Assembly (NCBI GenBank): GCA_040719455.1
Contig: JBFDTN010000001.1
Coordinates: 868,001 to 932,000, forward strand
From: Streptococcus pneumoniae
Lineage (GTDB): Bacteria > Bacillota > Bacilli > Lactobacillales > Streptococcaceae
Length of the DNA stretch: 64,000 nt
Direction: 5' to 3'
Position numbers and translations under genes: made by a program. A model generated the notes under the pieces. The model worked only from the letters and a program-made list of their open reading frames with translations. It was not told where the DNA came from and made no database searches. Below are positions 34,678-45,442 of the stretch, piece after piece. Every line of letters begins with the position of its first letter. Within the stretch, counting starts at the first letter, position 1.

Positions 34678-35155
34678 CTAGATTACTGTAAAATCAATCT
34701 GATATTTCCTCTTTTTCTTGCTAAGTCTTTGAAACCATTCATCTCGCAAGACACCATATGTCATACTATCATAGTAAATACCTTCAAAAAAGCGAACTTT
34801 ACAAATCCGACCTTCCTGCTTGAAGCCCACTTTCTCAGCCAAGCGCATCATGTCGTGATTGCCACTCCAAGTCGTAAGACCAATGTGCTCTAACTCTGGA
34901 AAGTCTACAAAGGTCTTTGAAACCCAAAGGGGCAAGGCATAGGTACCATACCCCTGTCCCCAATCTGTCTCATCGTAGAGTGCTAAGCCAATCTCTAGCC
35001 ACCTTGTTTCCCTACTTTCCCAATAACGAGACACCGTTCCAATCAGTCGATTTCCTGCAAAAATCCCAGCTCGATTGGGGCTGCAAGAAACGCTCATACA
35101 TGCCACTTGCACGAAAGTCTTGGAAAGTAGGAAAAGATTGATAGTCTCTAAACAT
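34678..35155 (-). pseudogene. GNAT acetyltransferase, truncated and frameshifted
   Basis: The frame open to 35112 encodes the C-terminal two thirds of a GNAT-type N-acetyltransferase: IFAGNRLIGTVSRYWESRET, WGQGYGTYALPLWVSKTF (acetyl-CoA loop) and GLTTWSGNHDMMRLAEKVGF. Upstream, another frame reads MFRDYQSFPTFQDFRASGMYERF and would join within the Cys/Pro stretch around 35060-35085, so a frameshift separates the two. The usual N-terminal 40 residues are missing and no ribosome binding site precedes 35155. Confidence 0.65.
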
Positions 35156-35189
35156 TTAGGATGCTGACCAAGTCAGCTTTAGCCACAAC

Positions 35190-35216
35190 TTTCGATAGTT
35201 CGCTGGACTATCGAAA
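35190..35216. repeat. Isolated hairpin
   Basis: TTTCGATAGT (35190-35199) pairs perfectly with ACTATCGAAA (35207-35216) across the loop tcgctgg. It has no T-run. It stands upstream of the broken acetyltransferase gene and may be a remnant of a small repeat. Confidence 0.5.
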
Positions 35217-35316
35217 CGTCATACTCTTTCCATCTAGGTTTCTCCTTAGAATAACCAATTTCCTATAATGCCTCTAAATACTTTTCTTCTAAAAGAACGA
35301 ATGTGAATCTTCATAT

Positions 35317-37305
35317 CTAATCCAAAGCCTTGATTTCCAAAATCATGTCGCGGAGTTGGGCTGCGAGTTCGAAGTCTAGGAGTCCTGCTGCTTCCTGCAT
35401 CTGACCTTCTAGCTTCTTAATCATGTCTTTACGCTCTTGCTTATTGAGACTTTCAATGTCGACCGTTTCTTCCTTATCAGGAAGGACTGCCTTGGTCACG
35501 CTAATCAAATCGCGGATTTCTTTCTTGATAGTCTGCGGAACAATGCCGTGTTTTTCATTGTAGTCCATTTGAATTTGACGACGGCGGGCGGTCTCATCCA
35601 TGGCACGCTGCATGGATTCCGTAATCTTGTCCGCATACATAAGGACATGGCCTTCGCTATTGCGGGCTGCACGTCCAATGGTCTGAATCAGACCGCGCTC
35701 GTTGCGCAAAAATCCTTCCTTGTCTGCATCCAAAATCGCAACCAGACTCACCTCTGGCACGTCAATCCCCTCCCGCAGGAGGTTGATTCCGATGAGGACA
35801 TCGAAAACGCCCAAGCGGAGATCGCGAATAATCTCTGTCCGCTCCAAAGTCTTGATATCACTATGCATGTACTTGACCTTGACGCCCATTTCTTTGAGAT
35901 AGTCGGTCAAGTCTTCTGCCATTTTCTTGGTCAGGGTTGTGATAAAGGTCCGCTCACCTTTTTCCACACGCGCGTTAATCTCACCTAGCAAGTCGTCCAT
36001 TTGTCCCATGGTTGGACGAACTTCAACTTCAGGATCTAGGAGCCCTGTCGGCCGAATAATTTGCTCGACAATAGTATCAGTCTGCTCATTTTCATAATCA
36101 CCTGGTGTCGCAGACACATAGACAATCTGATGCACATGACTTTCAAATTCCTCACGGCGCAGCGGACGGTTATCAAGCGCACTAGGCAGGCGAAAACCAT
36201 AATTAACCAGCATCTCCTTACGCGAACGGTCACCGTTATACATCCCCTTGATTTGCCCCATAGTCATGTGGCTTTCGTCAATCATAATCAGAAAATCATC
36301 TGGGAAAAAATCAAGCAGGGTATAAGGCGGCTCACCTTCGCTACGCCCGTCCATATGGCGAGAGTAATTTTCGACCCCGTTGGTGTAGCCCATTTCCCGT
36401 AGCATCTCAATATCATACTCTGTCCGCTGTTTGAGACGTTGGGCTTCAAGGAGCTTGCCTTCTTTTTCAAAGAGTTCTAGCTGATCCGCAAGTTCTGCTT
36501 GAATCTTGCTAATGGCTGTTTCCATATAATCATCACTGGTCACAAAGTGCGTAGCAGGGAAAATTGCCAAGTGATCCACTTCTCCCAAGACCTGCCCTGT
36601 CAGAGCCTCAATCTCACGAATCCGATCAATCTCATCACCGAAAAATTCCACTCGAAAGGCATGCTCGTCTCGGCTAGCTGGGAAAATCTCGACCACATCG
36701 CCACGGACACGGAAACGTCCACGCTGAAAGTCAATATCATTGCGCTCAAACTGAATATCGACCAAATCATTGAGCAGCTTATCTCGTGAGATTTCAAGCC
36801 CTGGACGCAGGCTCACCACGCTATCCGCATATTCCTTGGGCGAACCCAGACCGTAGATACAAGAGACAGACGCCACCACAATCACATCGTTACGCTCTAA
36901 AAGCGCTGAGGTTGCCGAGTGGCGAAGTTTATCGATCTCATCATTGACCGAGCTGTCCTTTTCGATATAAGTATCACTAGACGGCACATAGGCTTCTGGC
37001 TGGTAGTAATCATAGTAGGAAACGAAATACTCGACGGCATTTTCGGGGAAAAATTCCTTGAACTCGCCGTAGAGCTGTCCTGCCAAGGTCTTGTTATGGG
37101 CGATAACAAGGGTCGGCTTATTCACCCGAGAAATGACCTGACTCATGGTATAGGTCTTCCCTGTCCCTGTTGCTCCTAGTAAAATCTGAGCTTTTTCGCC
37201 CCCCTCAATATTATCAACCAAGGTCTCAATCGCCTCTGGTTGATCACCTGAAGGCTGGTATTTGGACACTAATTTAAACTTATTATTTGTTATTCTATCA
37301 ATCAT
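35317..37305 (-). CDS. uvrB: Excinuclease ABC subunit B
   Basis: DNA helicase-like damage-verification subunit of nucleotide excision repair. The full-length 662-residue protein has Walker A GATGTGKT at 44-51, the beta-hairpin region [20 protein letters not shown], the helicase motif DESHMT, and a C-terminal UVR domain ([20 protein letters not shown]) for UvrC/UvrA contact. AGAGGTAACCT precedes the ATG and a TAAAAT -10 lies upstream. It is divergent from glnP. Confidence 0.97.
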   Translation of the reverse strand: MIDRITNNKFKLVSKYQPSGDQPEAIETLVDNIEGGEKAQILLGATGTGKTYTMSQVISRVNKPTLVIAHNKTLAGQLYGEFKEFFPENAVEYFVSYYDYYQPEAYVPSSDTYIEKDSSVNDEIDKLRHSATSALLERNDVIVVASVSCIYGLGSPKEYADSVVSLRPGLEISRDKLLNDLVDIQFERNDIDFQRGRFRVRGDVVEIFPASRDEHAFRVEFFGDEIDRIREIEALTGQVLGEVDHLAIFPATHFVTSDDYMETAISKIQAELADQLELFEKEGKLLEAQRLKQRTEYDIEMLREMGYTNGVENYSRHMDGRSEGEPPYTLLDFFPDDFLIMIDESHMTMGQIKGMYNGDRSRKEMLVNYGFRLPSALDNRPLRREEFESHVHQIVYVSATPGDYENEQTDTIVEQIIRPTGLLDPEVEVRPTMGQMDDLLGEINARVEKGERTFITTLTKKMAEDLTDYLKEMGVKVKYMHSDIKTLERTEIIRDLRLGVFDVLIGINLLREGIDVPEVSLVAILDADKEGFLRNERGLIQTIGRAARNSEGHVLMYADKITESMQRAMDETARRRQIQMDYNEKHGIVPQTIKKEIRDLISVTKAVLPDKEETVDIESLNKQERKDMIKKLEGQMQEAAGLLDFELAAQLRDMILEIKALD

Positions 37306-37407
37306 AGGTTACCTCTTTCTTCTATTTTATCATAAGTTTTTAGTCAGGTCATTTTTCATCTCTAAATCACTTCATGTCATGTTATCTTACATGAGAAATA
37401 TTAAAAT

Positions 37408-37436
37408 TTGCCAAAAACAGTTTTTTTTGCTATAAT
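37408..37436 (+). promoter_or_regulatory. Promoter of the glutamine transporter operon
   Basis: TTGCCA (37408-37413) and TATAAT (37431-37436), 17 bp apart, with TGC making an extended -10. The predicted leader is about 24 nt and includes GAAGGAG. Confidence 0.75.
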
Positions 37437-37466
37437 CGTAAACATATCTTATAGAAGGAGACAACC

Positions 37467-39638
37467 ATGAAGAAAAAAATACTAGCATTATTGCTGTTTT
37501 TATTTCCAATCTTGGCTGTGAGCAGTATAAATGCTGACACGATCAAAATCGTTTCAGACACTGCCTATGCCCCATTTGAATTTAAAGATTCAGACCAAAC
37601 TTACAAAGGAATCGACGTTGATATTATCAACAAAGTAGCCGAGCTTAAAGGCTGGGATATTGATATGACTTTCCCAGGCTTTGATGCCGCAGTAAATGCT
37701 GTCCAAGCAGGACAGGCTGATGCCATCATGGCAGGAATGACCAAGACAAAAGAACGTGAAAAAGTCTTTACCATGTCAGATACCTACTATGATACCAAGG
37801 TCGTCATCGCAACCACCAAGGCAAATACCATAAGCACCTATGAACAACTCCGTGGCAAGACTGTCGGAGTCAAAAACGGTACAGCTGCACAGCGCTTCCT
37901 TGAAAAAATCAAGGACCAATATGGCTTTACCATCAAAACCTTTGATACAGGTGATTTGATGTACAACAGCCTCTCAGCTGGTGCGATTGATGCTGTTATG
38001 GATGATAAGCCAGTTATCGAATACGCTATCAATAAAGGTCAAGACCTCAAAATCGATATGGACGGTGAAGCAGTCGGTAGCTTTGCCTTTGGGGTGAAAA
38101 AAGGAAGCAAATACGAATACCTCATCACTGAGTTCAACGAAGCTTTATCCCAAATGAAAAAAGACGGTAGCCTAGAGCAAATCATCAGCAAGTGGACTTC
38201 ATCAAGTGAAAGTGCAACAACCACTACTCCAGAAACCACTACACCAGCTGGACAAAAGGCTACACCTGTCAAAGCCAAATATACCATCGTCAGCGATTCG
38301 TCATTTGCACCTTTCGTTTTCCAAAATGACAACAATCAATACACTGGTATTGATATGGACTTGATTAAGGCGATTGCCAAAGACCAAGGTTTCTCAATCG
38401 ACATTAGCAATCCTGGTTTTGACGCTGCCTTAAATGCGATTCAATCAGGTCAAGCAGACGGTATGATTGCAGGTATGTCTGTAACCGACGCCCGCAAAGA
38501 AACCTTTGATTTCTCAGAGCCTTACTACACGTCTAATGCCATCCTTGCAGTAAAAGAAAATAGCAAGATTAGCAGCTACGAAGAGTTAAAAGGAAAGACT
38601 GTTGGCGTTAAAAACGGTACAGCTTCTCAAACCTTCCTTACAGAAAACCAAGACAAATACGGTTATAAAATCAAGACTTTTGCAGAAGCTTCAGCTATGT
38701 ACGATAGCCTCAATGCTGGATCTGTCGTAGCGGTTATGGACGACGAACCTGTTGTCAAATACTCTATCAGCCAAGGTCAAAAATTAAAAACCCCTATCGC
38801 TGGGACTCCTATCGGAGATATGGCATTTGCTGTGAAAAAAGGCAGCAATCCTGAACTGATCGAAATGTTCAACAACGGACTTGCCAACCTAAAAGCAAGC
38901 GGTGAGTATCAAGCAATTCTTAATAAATACCTCGCTAAAGAATCTTCATCTGAAGCAGAAGCAGTCGATGAAACAACTATTCTAGGACTGCTTAAAAACA
39001 ATTATAAACAGCTCTTGAGCGGACTTGGTGTCACACTTGCTCTTGCCCTTGTATCCTTTGCTATTGCCATTGTCATCGGGATTATCTTTGGAATGTTCAG
39101 CGTAAGTCCTATCAAAGGTCTTCGCATTCTTTCTGAAATCTTTGTCGATGTCATCCGTGGGATTCCACTCATGATTCTTGCAGCCTTTATCTTCTGGGGG
39201 ATTCCAAACCTCATCGAATCAATGACTGGCCAACAAAGCCCAATCAATGACTTTGTTGCAGGAACTATCGCCCTTTCTCTAAACGCAGGAGCGTACATCG
39301 CGGAAATCGTCCGTGGGGGGATTCAAGCCGTACCATCTGGACAAATGGAAGCCAGCCGCAGCCTTGGAATTTCTTACAGCAAGACTATGAGAAAGATTAT
39401 TCTTCCACAAGCGACTAAGATTATGTTGCCAAACTTTGTCAACCAATTTGTCATTGCACTGAAAGATACAACCATCGTATCGGCTATCGGTCTTGTGGAA
39501 CTCTTCCAAACAGGGAAGATCATCATCGCACGAAACTACCAAAGTTTCAAAATGTATGCGATTCTTGCAGTCTTCTACCTCATCATTATCACGCTCTTGA
39601 CTAGACTAGCAAAACGCTTAGAAAAGAGGATTAAATAA
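37467..39638 (+). CDS. glnP: Glutamine ABC transporter, two substrate-binding domains fused to permease
   Basis: The fusion has a signal peptide (1-23) and two tandem periplasmic-type receptor domains. SBD1 spans about 24-255 ([13 protein letters not shown]) and SBD2 about 268-500 ([14 protein letters not shown]), joined by a Thr/Pro linker. A permease domain follows from about 510, with the EAA-type loop [20 protein letters not shown] near 630. This matches the Lactococcus-type GlnP, which dimerises to present four receptors and takes up glutamine, glutamate or asparagine with GlnQ. Specificity here is inferred. Confidence 0.92.
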   Translation: MKKKILALLLFLFPILAVSSINADTIKIVSDTAYAPFEFKDSDQTYKGIDVDIINKVAELKGWDIDMTFPGFDAAVNAVQAGQADAIMAGMTKTKEREKVFTMSDTYYDTKVVIATTKANTISTYEQLRGKTVGVKNGTAAQRFLEKIKDQYGFTIKTFDTGDLMYNSLSAGAIDAVMDDKPVIEYAINKGQDLKIDMDGEAVGSFAFGVKKGSKYEYLITEFNEALSQMKKDGSLEQIISKWTSSSESATTTTPETTTPAGQKATPVKAKYTIVSDSSFAPFVFQNDNNQYTGIDMDLIKAIAKDQGFSIDISNPGFDAALNAIQSGQADGMIAGMSVTDARKETFDFSEPYYTSNAILAVKENSKISSYEELKGKTVGVKNGTASQTFLTENQDKYGYKIKTFAEASAMYDSLNAGSVVAVMDDEPVVKYSISQGQKLKTPIAGTPIGDMAFAVKKGSNPELIEMFNNGLANLKASGEYQAILNKYLAKESSSEAEAVDETTILGLLKNNYKQLLSGLGVTLALALVSFAIAIVIGIIFGMFSVSPIKGLRILSEIFVDVIRGIPLMILAAFIFWGIPNLIESMTGQQSPINDFVAGTIALSLNAGAYIAEIVRGGIQAVPSGQMEASRSLGISYSKTMRKIILPQATKIMLPNFVNQFVIALKDTTIVSAIGLVELFQTGKIIIARNYQSFKMYAILAVFYLIIITLLTRLAKRLEKRIK

Positions 39639-40378
39639 TGGCAAAACTAAAAATTGATGTCAATGACTTGCACAAATACTACGGGGAAAACGAAGTCTTA
39701 AAAGGCATTACCACTAAATTCTACGAAGGCGATGTGGTTTGTATCATCGGACCTTCTGGTTCTGGAAAATCCACCTTCCTACGCAGTCTCAATCTCCTTG
39801 AAGATGTGACTAGCGGTCATATCACCGTCAATGGTTATGATTTGACAGAAAAGTCAACCAATGTCGATGTGGTCCGTGAAGATATCGGAATGGTCTTTCA
39901 ACACTTCAACCTCTTCCCACACATGACGGTTTTAGAAAATATCACATTTGCCCCAGTTGAGCACAAGCGTTACAGCCAAGCTGAGGCTGATAAGATCGGT
40001 ATGGACTTACTGGAGAAGGTAGGGCTTGCAGACAAGGCAGATGCAATGCCAGATAGCCTTTCTGGAGGTCAGAAACAACGTGTAGCCATTGCAAGAGGGC
40101 TTGCAATGAATCCAGACATTATGCTCTTTGATGAACCTACATCAGCCCTTGACCCTGAAATGGTCGGCGATGTATTAAACGTTATGAAAGAGCTAGCTGA
40201 GCAAGGCATGACCATGATTATCGTCACACATGAAATGGGATTTGCCCGTCAAGTGGCGAACCGCGTGATTTTCACCGCAGACGGTGAATTCCTTGAGGAC
40301 GGTACACCTGACCAAATCTTTGACAATCCGCAACATCCGCGTCTCAAAGATTTCTTAGACAAAGTCTTAAATGTCTAG
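39638..40378 (+). CDS. glnQ: Glutamine ABC transporter ATPase
   Basis: Walker [10 protein letters not shown] (38-46), Q-loop [10 protein letters not shown], signature LSGGQKQR (141-148) and Walker B IMLFDEP (161-167). The 246-residue protein is typical of polar amino acid importers. Its ATG shares one base with the glnP stop (TAATG), so synthesis is coupled. The operon ends at the terminator at 40403. Confidence 0.95.
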   Translation: MAKLKIDVNDLHKYYGENEVLKGITTKFYEGDVVCIIGPSGSGKSTFLRSLNLLEDVTSGHITVNGYDLTEKSTNVDVVREDIGMVFQHFNLFPHMTVLENITFAPVEHKRYSQAEADKIGMDLLEKVGLADKADAMPDSLSGGQKQRVAIARGLAMNPDIMLFDEPTSALDPEMVGDVLNVMKELAEQGMTMIIVTHEMGFARQVANRVIFTADGEFLEDGTPDQIFDNPQHPRLKDFLDKVLNV

Positions 40379-40402
40379 TGGATTGACACTAGATTATCAC
40401 TA

Positions 40403-40439
40403 AAAAATCCGTTTGGAACAAATTTCCAAACGGATTTTT
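40403..40439. terminator. Terminator after glnQ
   Basis: A perfect 16-bp stem (40403-40418 with 40424-40439) with A- and T-rich ends, usable in both directions. A MITE-like repeat starts at its last base. Confidence 0.9.
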
Positions 40440-40543
40440 ATAGTTGTTTAGTTTTGATTTAGTACGAGGCAACGAGTCGCAGGCATAACTAGAGTTAGGC
40501 AAGATGAGTTAACGACGTAATAAATTAAAACTAAATGACTATA
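40439..40543. mobile_element. MITE-like repeat, short form (copy A, 105 bp)
   Basis: Ends TATAGTTGTTTAGTTTT and, inverted, AAAACTAAATGACTATA. It carries the conserved blocks TAGTACGAGGCAACGAGTCG and GAGTTAACGACGTAATAAA. It lacks the two central hairpins present in copies at 52819 and 62600. Confidence 0.75.
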
Positions 40544-40564
40544 CTATTCACATTCAAATAGAGA

Positions 40565-41047
40565 CTATTTACTCCCTTCATCGTACAAAATAGTCTTGGT
40601 TTCAGCGATACAGTGGCGGTCCTCATCCCAATAATGAATCCGCTCAAACGATCCTTTTCGCCAATAAAGTGGAAGGCGCTCTCGAATATCATCCTGCATG
40701 TCTAGGCTATCTAGTTCCTTGATAGACCACCATTTGGGTTGCCCTTCTCGTGATTCACTGAGTAATTCCCCTTCAAAGTCCTCGCAGAGAAAATCATAAT
40801 AGACATAGCGCTCTGGCTTTTTTGGATTGGTAAAGCCAGAAATGCCCTTGAGTTGCAAATTGAGAGCTGTCAAGCCTGTCTCTTCCTTTAATTCTCGCTT
40901 AGCAGCCTCAAAGAATGACTCTGGAAATTCAATCTTTCCACCTGGCTGAATCCAGCCCTTAAGATCATCATGCTGGCGATTGAGTAACAGAACTTGATCG
41001 CCTTTTTTTACACAAATATTGACATAATTTACAATGTTTTCTGCCAT
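40565..41047 (-). CDS. Nudix hydrolase (MutX/MutT-like)
   Basis: From ATG 41047 (MAENIVNYVNICV) the Nudix box occupies residues 37-59 and fits G-x5-E-x7-R-E-L-x-E-E-x-G-L exactly. At 160 aa it resembles streptococcal 8-oxo-dGTP diphosphatase-type enzymes that clean the nucleotide pool; the precise substrate is not proven by sequence. It begins just after the stop of the oxidoreductase gene on the same strand. Confidence 0.85.
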   Translation of the reverse strand: MAENIVNYVNICVKKGDQVLLLNRQHDDLKGWIQPGGKIEFPESFFEAAKRELKEETGLTALNLQLKGISGFTNPKKPERYVYYDFLCEDFEGELLSESREGQPKWWSIKELDSLDMQDDIRERLPLYWRKGSFERIHYWDEDRHCIAETKTILYDEGSK

Positions 41048-41048
41048 C

Positions 41049-42146
41049 CTAGCCTCTTTTCTGAACATAACTGCTCACAGGATAGTCACAGCTATCTAGC
41101 CATCCTTTTTCCCCCTGCACCATTTGGGCTAATTCATAGCCAATTAAAGGCCCTGTTGTCAAACCTGAGGAGCCTAAACCACTCGCCACATACAATGCTT
41201 TTTCATGGGGAACTGAGCCGTAAAAAGGCGAAAAATCGCTCGTATAGGCACGAATACCCACGCGCTCACGAATCTTACTAGCTTGTGCTAATACTGGATA
41301 ATAGATCATCGCTTCTGCTTCCAAAGCTTCTAAAACAGCTTGCTCTGGTGTGAGGTCAAATCCACGGTCATTCTCATGGCTAGCTCCAACACTCATCTTG
41401 CCACCAAGAAAAGGAATGATATCTAGCTCCCCCTCTGGCATGACGACAGGATAATCATTTGTCTCCATCTCTAACTGATAATCTCGTAACTGCCCTTTTT
41501 GCGGTCTGACATCGACCTCATAGCTCAAAGGAGACAAAAGCTGACCCAACCAAGCCCCTGCTGTCACAAGCACACAGTCAAACAGCTGTCCGTCCACCTC
41601 ATAGCCATCTGGAGTACGCTGTAAGCATACCTTTTTCTTTATCTTTGTCACTCCACTTGCAGCAAGAAGAGTTGAGGTCAGCTGGCTCCCTTCCACACGT
41701 GCACCACCGCTCGCATATAAAAGCTTCTCAAACCCTTGTAGACTTGGAAAGACAGCGTTCACTTCTTCTCTATTGATGATTTTCAGCTCTCCGATTAAAG
41801 GAGATTCTGTTCGTCTGCTCTTCCCCAATTCATAGAGTTCTTCTAGTTTCTCTTCATTTTTCTTGAGAAGATAGACACCTGATTGTTGGTAAAAATCTGT
41901 TGAAAAACCATCAGCTTTTAAATCTTCTACCAATGTCTGATAAAAATCTGCTCCCAAACGAGCCATTTTGTACCAGGCTTTATTGCGGCGCTTAGAAAAC
42001 CACGGGCTGATAATTCCTGCTGCTGCCTTGGTTGCCTGCCCCACTCCCTCATCAAACACTGTCATCTCATAGTCTGTTACTTTTGAAAGATAATAGGCAG
42101 CGGTTGAGCCGACAATGCCCGCTCCGATAATTGCAATTTTCTTCAT
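41049..42146 (-). CDS. FAD-dependent amino acid oxidoreductase (DAO family)
   Basis: The dinucleotide-binding motif GAGIVGSTAAYYL is at 8-20 and the family motifs AAGIISPW and the C-terminal ALYVASGLGSSGLTTGP are present. At 365 aa it matches DAO-family glycine oxidase or D-amino acid dehydrogenase-like proteins. The electron acceptor and substrate are not evident. It follows the Nif3-like gene with 8 bp spacing. Confidence 0.85.
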   Translation of the reverse strand: MKKIAIIGAGIVGSTAAYYLSKVTDYEMTVFDEGVGQATKAAAGIISPWFSKRRNKAWYKMARLGADFYQTLVEDLKADGFSTDFYQQSGVYLLKKNEEKLEELYELGKSRRTESPLIGELKIINREEVNAVFPSLQGFEKLLYASGGARVEGSQLTSTLLAASGVTKIKKKVCLQRTPDGYEVDGQLFDCVLVTAGAWLGQLLSPLSYEVDVRPQKGQLRDYQLEMETNDYPVVMPEGELDIIPFLGGKMSVGASHENDRGFDLTPEQAVLEALEAEAMIYYPVLAQASKIRERVGIRAYTSDFSPFYGSVPHEKALYVASGLGSSGLTTGPLIGYELAQMVQGEKGWLDSCDYPVSSYVQKRG

Positions 42147-42154
42147 CCTGACTC

Positions 42155-42949
42155 CTAAAGATGGGAGAATGGATTGGTACTAGCTTGACTAGCCAAAATG
42201 TCCACGTCCCACTTCTCCTCTTTTTTCCATTCTTCAAACAAAGCTGCTAAACGACTGACAAAGAGCACCTCAATATAATGACCCGGATCAAGCGCCAAGA
42301 GCCCTTCTGATAGCATATCTTGCGCCGTATGGTAGTAAATATCTCCTGTGATATAGACATCTGCTTGCTTTTTCACAGCATCGCGGAAAAAAGAATCCCC
42401 ACTACCACCACAAATGGCCACTCTCTCAATCATCTTCTCTTCATCATTCCCGTAGGAAATCATGCGCAAACTATCAAGTCCAAAGACTTCCTTAACTTTC
42501 TGAGCAAATCTTCCAAAAGACTGAGGAGAAATCCGTCCAACCCGCCCAATGCCTTCATTGGGAGCTATCTCACGCAAGACATCTTCCACCTCAACCTCCA
42601 GCAATTCGCAGAACCAATCATTCAAACCACCTTTGACCACATCAATATTGGTATGACTGACATAAACAGCAATATCGTGCTTGATTAAATCCATATAGAT
42701 TTGATTTTGAGGACTGTCCGCACAGAGATGTTTAATCGGTCGAAAAATCGGAGCATGTTTGACAATCAACAAATCCACTTGTTTTTCAATCGCTTCCTGA
42801 ACGGTCTGCTCTCGTACATCTAAAGCCAACATGACTTTTTTAATATCCTTGTTAAGAGTTCCAATCTGAAGCCCTACACTATCGCCCTCCATTGATAATT
42901 CCTGAGGGCAAAAAGCCTCATAGCGTTTGATAACATCACTTGCTAACAT
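42155..42949 (-). CDS. Nif3-like dinuclear metal-centre protein
   Basis: Residues VKHAPIFRP and [17 protein letters not shown] give the His/Asp metal ligands of the N-terminal half, and [11 protein letters not shown] gives those of the C-terminal half. The 264-residue form lacks the inserted PII-like domain of longer relatives. Family members are toroidal hexamers whose reaction is unsettled. It overlaps trmK by 14 bp, an arrangement common in Firmicutes. Confidence 0.92.
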   Translation of the reverse strand: MLASDVIKRYEAFCPQELSMEGDSVGLQIGTLNKDIKKVMLALDVREQTVQEAIEKQVDLLIVKHAPIFRPIKHLCADSPQNQIYMDLIKHDIAVYVSHTNIDVVKGGLNDWFCELLEVEVEDVLREIAPNEGIGRVGRISPQSFGRFAQKVKEVFGLDSLRMISYGNDEEKMIERVAICGGSGDSFFRDAVKKQADVYITGDIYYHTAQDMLSEGLLALDPGHYIEVLFVSRLAALFEEWKKEEKWDVDILASQASTNPFSHL

Positions 42950-43625
42950 CTAAAATCTCCTTGATTTCTTGAATCTTATGAGCCAGTTGACTCCGCTCTG
43001 TTTCATGCTTTTCAGGAATACGAGACAGGGCTAGACTGAGCTTTTCCTGCTCCTGCTGCCATTTTTGCTGAAAAATAGCTGATTTTCCCTTTAGCAAATA
43101 AGGACCAAAGCTCAATTCTTGGCTCGAGAGCGTTTGTTCTCCTTTTTCAGCCACTAAAATTTCATAGATTTTCCCAGCTTCTTCTAAAATGTCTTCTGCC
43201 ACAATTACCCAGCCATGTGTATTTAGCCAGCTACGAAGTCGTTTTTCATGGTTATTGGGCTGTAAAATCAAGCGATTCAGGCCCGATAGCTTTTCTTCAT
43301 CAGCAGCGAGAATTTCTGAAATCAAGCGTCCTCCCATTCCTGCAACTACCAAGGTATCCATCTCATCATCCTTATCAAAAGCCTCTAAGCCATTAGCCAA
43401 ACGAACCTCAATCTTTTCTGTCATCAAGTGATCCGCCACATTTTGGCAAGCCGACTGGTAAGGACCTGCCACCACTTCACCTGCCACTGCTTTTTCTAGC
43501 GCTCCTTTTTGCATGAGATAAATCGGAAGATACGCATGATCACTCCCCACATCTACTAATCTTGCTCCAGGAGGAACAAAGCTTGCCACAGCTGCCAATC
43601 GTTTTGAAATCTGTTTTTTTTGCAT
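42936..43625 (-). CDS. trmK: tRNA (adenine(22)-N1)-methyltransferase
   Basis: Rossmann methyltransferase with SAM motif [12 protein letters not shown] and the family motif [10 protein letters not shown] and [15 protein letters not shown]-terminal coiled coil is typical of TrmK. The start is ATG 43625, behind GAGAAGTGAT; an ATG at 43637 has no site. It methylates A22 of certain tRNAs. Confidence 0.92.
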   Translation of the reverse strand: MQKKQISKRLAAVASFVPPGARLVDVGSDHAYLPIYLMQKGALEKAVAGEVVAGPYQSACQNVADHLMTEKIEVRLANGLEAFDKDDEMDTLVVAGMGGRLISEILAADEEKLSGLNRLILQPNNHEKRLRSWLNTHGWVIVAEDILEEAGKIYEILVAEKGEQTLSSQELSFGPYLLKGKSAIFQQKWQQEQEKLSLALSRIPEKHETERSQLAHKIQEIKEILDVSK

Positions 43626-43682
43626 ATCACTTCTCATTTCTAGTCTAATCCTCTCTAGTATAGCATGTTTAGAGACAGAAAA

Positions 43683-43711
43683 AAAGAGGAGAAGGTCTCC
43701 CTTTCCTCTTC
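43683..43711 (-). terminator. Terminator after sodA
   Basis: AAGAGG...CCTCTT stem with further inner pairs, followed by a U-run on the minus strand. Confidence 0.7.
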
Positions 43712-43718
43712 GGATGGA

Positions 43719-44324
43719 TTATTTAGCTGCTGCGTACAGTTCATCTACCTTATTCCAGTTAATCACTGAGAAAAATGCCTTGATATAATCTGGACGTACA
43801 TTGCGGTATTTGACATAGTAAGCATGTTCCCACACATCCAAGCCCAAGATTGGTGTTTTACCTTCTGAGATTGGTGTGTCTTGATTAGCTGTTGAGGTTA
43901 CTTCTAGCTTGCCTTCTTTGTTCACCACAAGCCAAGCCCAACCAGAACCAAAACGAGTCGTTGCTGCTTGTGTGAAAGCTGCTTGGAATTCTTCAAAAGA
44001 GCCAAATGTTGCTGCAATATCTGCCGCAAGCTCAGCAGATGGTTCAGTTGTTGCAGGTGTCATAAGCTCCCAGAAAAGAGCATGGTTCAAATGACCACCA
44101 CCATTATTGATAACCGCTTGGCGGATATCTGCTGGGATAGACTCCACATCTGCCAAGAGTTTTTCTAGGTCCTCACCGATTTCAGGGTGTTTTTCAAGAG
44201 CAGCATTGACATTTGCTACATAGGTCGCATGGTGTTTGTCATGGTGCAAATGCATGGTTTCCGCATCAATATAAGGCTCCAAAGCATCATAAGCATAAGG
44301 AAGGTCTGGTAAAATAATCGCCAT
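43719..44324 (-). CDS. sodA: Superoxide dismutase (Mn/Fe type)
   Basis: Converts superoxide to hydrogen peroxide and oxygen. The protein is full length (201 aa). Metal ligand regions are H27 in [13 protein letters not shown], the [13 protein letters not shown] segment, and D/H in [29 protein letters not shown] precedes the ATG. It is transcribed alone or from holA; a terminator follows. Confidence 0.97.
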   Translation of the reverse strand: MAIILPDLPYAYDALEPYIDAETMHLHHDKHHATYVANVNAALEKHPEIGEDLEKLLADVESIPADIRQAVINNGGGHLNHALFWELMTPATTEPSAELAADIAATFGSFEEFQAAFTQAATTRFGSGWAWLVVNKEGKLEVTSTANQDTPISEGKTPILGLDVWEHAYYVKYRNVRPDYIKAFFSVINWNKVDELYAAAK

Positions 44325-44394
44325 TGGTATTCTCCTTTTCGATTTCTTCTATAAAAATGATAACGCAATCACCTCAAATGTTCAAGAGATTTGT

Positions 44395-45432
44395 TTAGAA
44401 ATTCTCTTGAGCAATCTTTAAAAGCGCAAGGTCAAAAAGATAATCCTTGTCATAAACTCCAGATTTAATCTGATAATCTGTCTCAATCAAGCATGAAATA
44501 GCATTTTGTAAAAAGGACAAGCTGAGCCTCCGACTATCTCGCAACGCATATTTAACCTGATAAGGATTGACTTTTCGACCGAGATACTGAGACAAGTCTG
44601 AGGCTATCTGCACCTCACTCCTTGCTTCTTTTGACAATAGCTTAACTTGAAGGAAAGTCCGAAATTGTCCTAACATAATGGCAATCAGCTTGATTTCATC
44701 CTCACCTTGCAGTCGCAAATCTTGCACCAAGCTCCTTGCTAGATCAATCTTTCGACTTAAAATCAGCTGAGTCAGATCAAAGATATTGTCCTGAAGCGTC
44801 TTTGGAATAGCTTCGACAATATCCTCCGACGAGATTGTACCCGTCTCTTTATAGCTCTCTAAAAAGGCTAGATTTTTGCTCATTTCACTGAATTGAAAAC
44901 TGGATTTAAGCAGCAATTCCTCAAAAACCTGTGGAGCAAATTGGAGTCCTTTTTCATGAGCCAGCTGGCTAAAATAATTCCGAATCTCTTCTTCTTTAGG
45001 CTCATTTGCCTCTATGAGCTTACCATCTCGCTTGAGTAATTTGACCAAGCGCCGTTTGCTGTCTAGTTTTCCTTCTGAAAAGATAATCAAGCGAGTCGTC
45101 GGAACTGGCTCCTCCAAGTAAGCCTCAAAAGCCTTTAAATCCTCATCAGACAGATAGCGCTTTTTAGCAGTGGTCAAATCAAGAAAGTGATCCAAAATCA
45201 CCAACTTTTCATCCTCAAAAAAGGGCAGGCTAATCAAATCATTTTCCACATCAGAGTACTGCGCCTCTTTCATATCAAAATAAGAGATATTCAAGTCTGC
45301 GCGATCATAGCCTATCTTATCCAGAAACACACGCTTTAGCTCTTCAAACTGACCCACATCATCACCTGTCAATACCGTTAAACTAGGCAAATTTGCCCTT
45401 GTTAGGGTTTGAATGGTCTCAATTGCTAACAT
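44395..45432 (-). CDS. holA: DNA polymerase III subunit delta
   Basis: Clamp-loader subunit that opens the sliding clamp. At 345 aa it has family motifs (LPSLTVLTGDD near the start, YFDMKEAQYSDVENDL, SLPFFEDEKLVIL) and the C-terminal AAA+ collar region. The ATG has TAGGAAGATAACC upstream. It is 10 bp downstream of cvfB. Confidence 0.93.
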   Translation of the reverse strand: MLAIETIQTLTRANLPSLTVLTGDDVGQFEELKRVFLDKIGYDRADLNISYFDMKEAQYSDVENDLISLPFFEDEKLVILDHFLDLTTAKKRYLSDEDLKAFEAYLEEPVPTTRLIIFSEGKLDSKRRLVKLLKRDGKLIEANEPKEEEIRNYFSQLAHEKGLQFAPQVFEELLLKSSFQFSEMSKNLAFLESYKETGTISSEDIVEAIPKTLQDNIFDLTQLILSRKIDLARSLVQDLRLQGEDEIKLIAIMLGQFRTFLQVKLLSKEARSEVQIASDLSQYLGRKVNPYQVKYALRDSRRLSLSFLQNAISCLIETDYQIKSGVYDKDYLFDLALLKIAQENF

Positions 45433-45442
45433 GGTTATCTTC

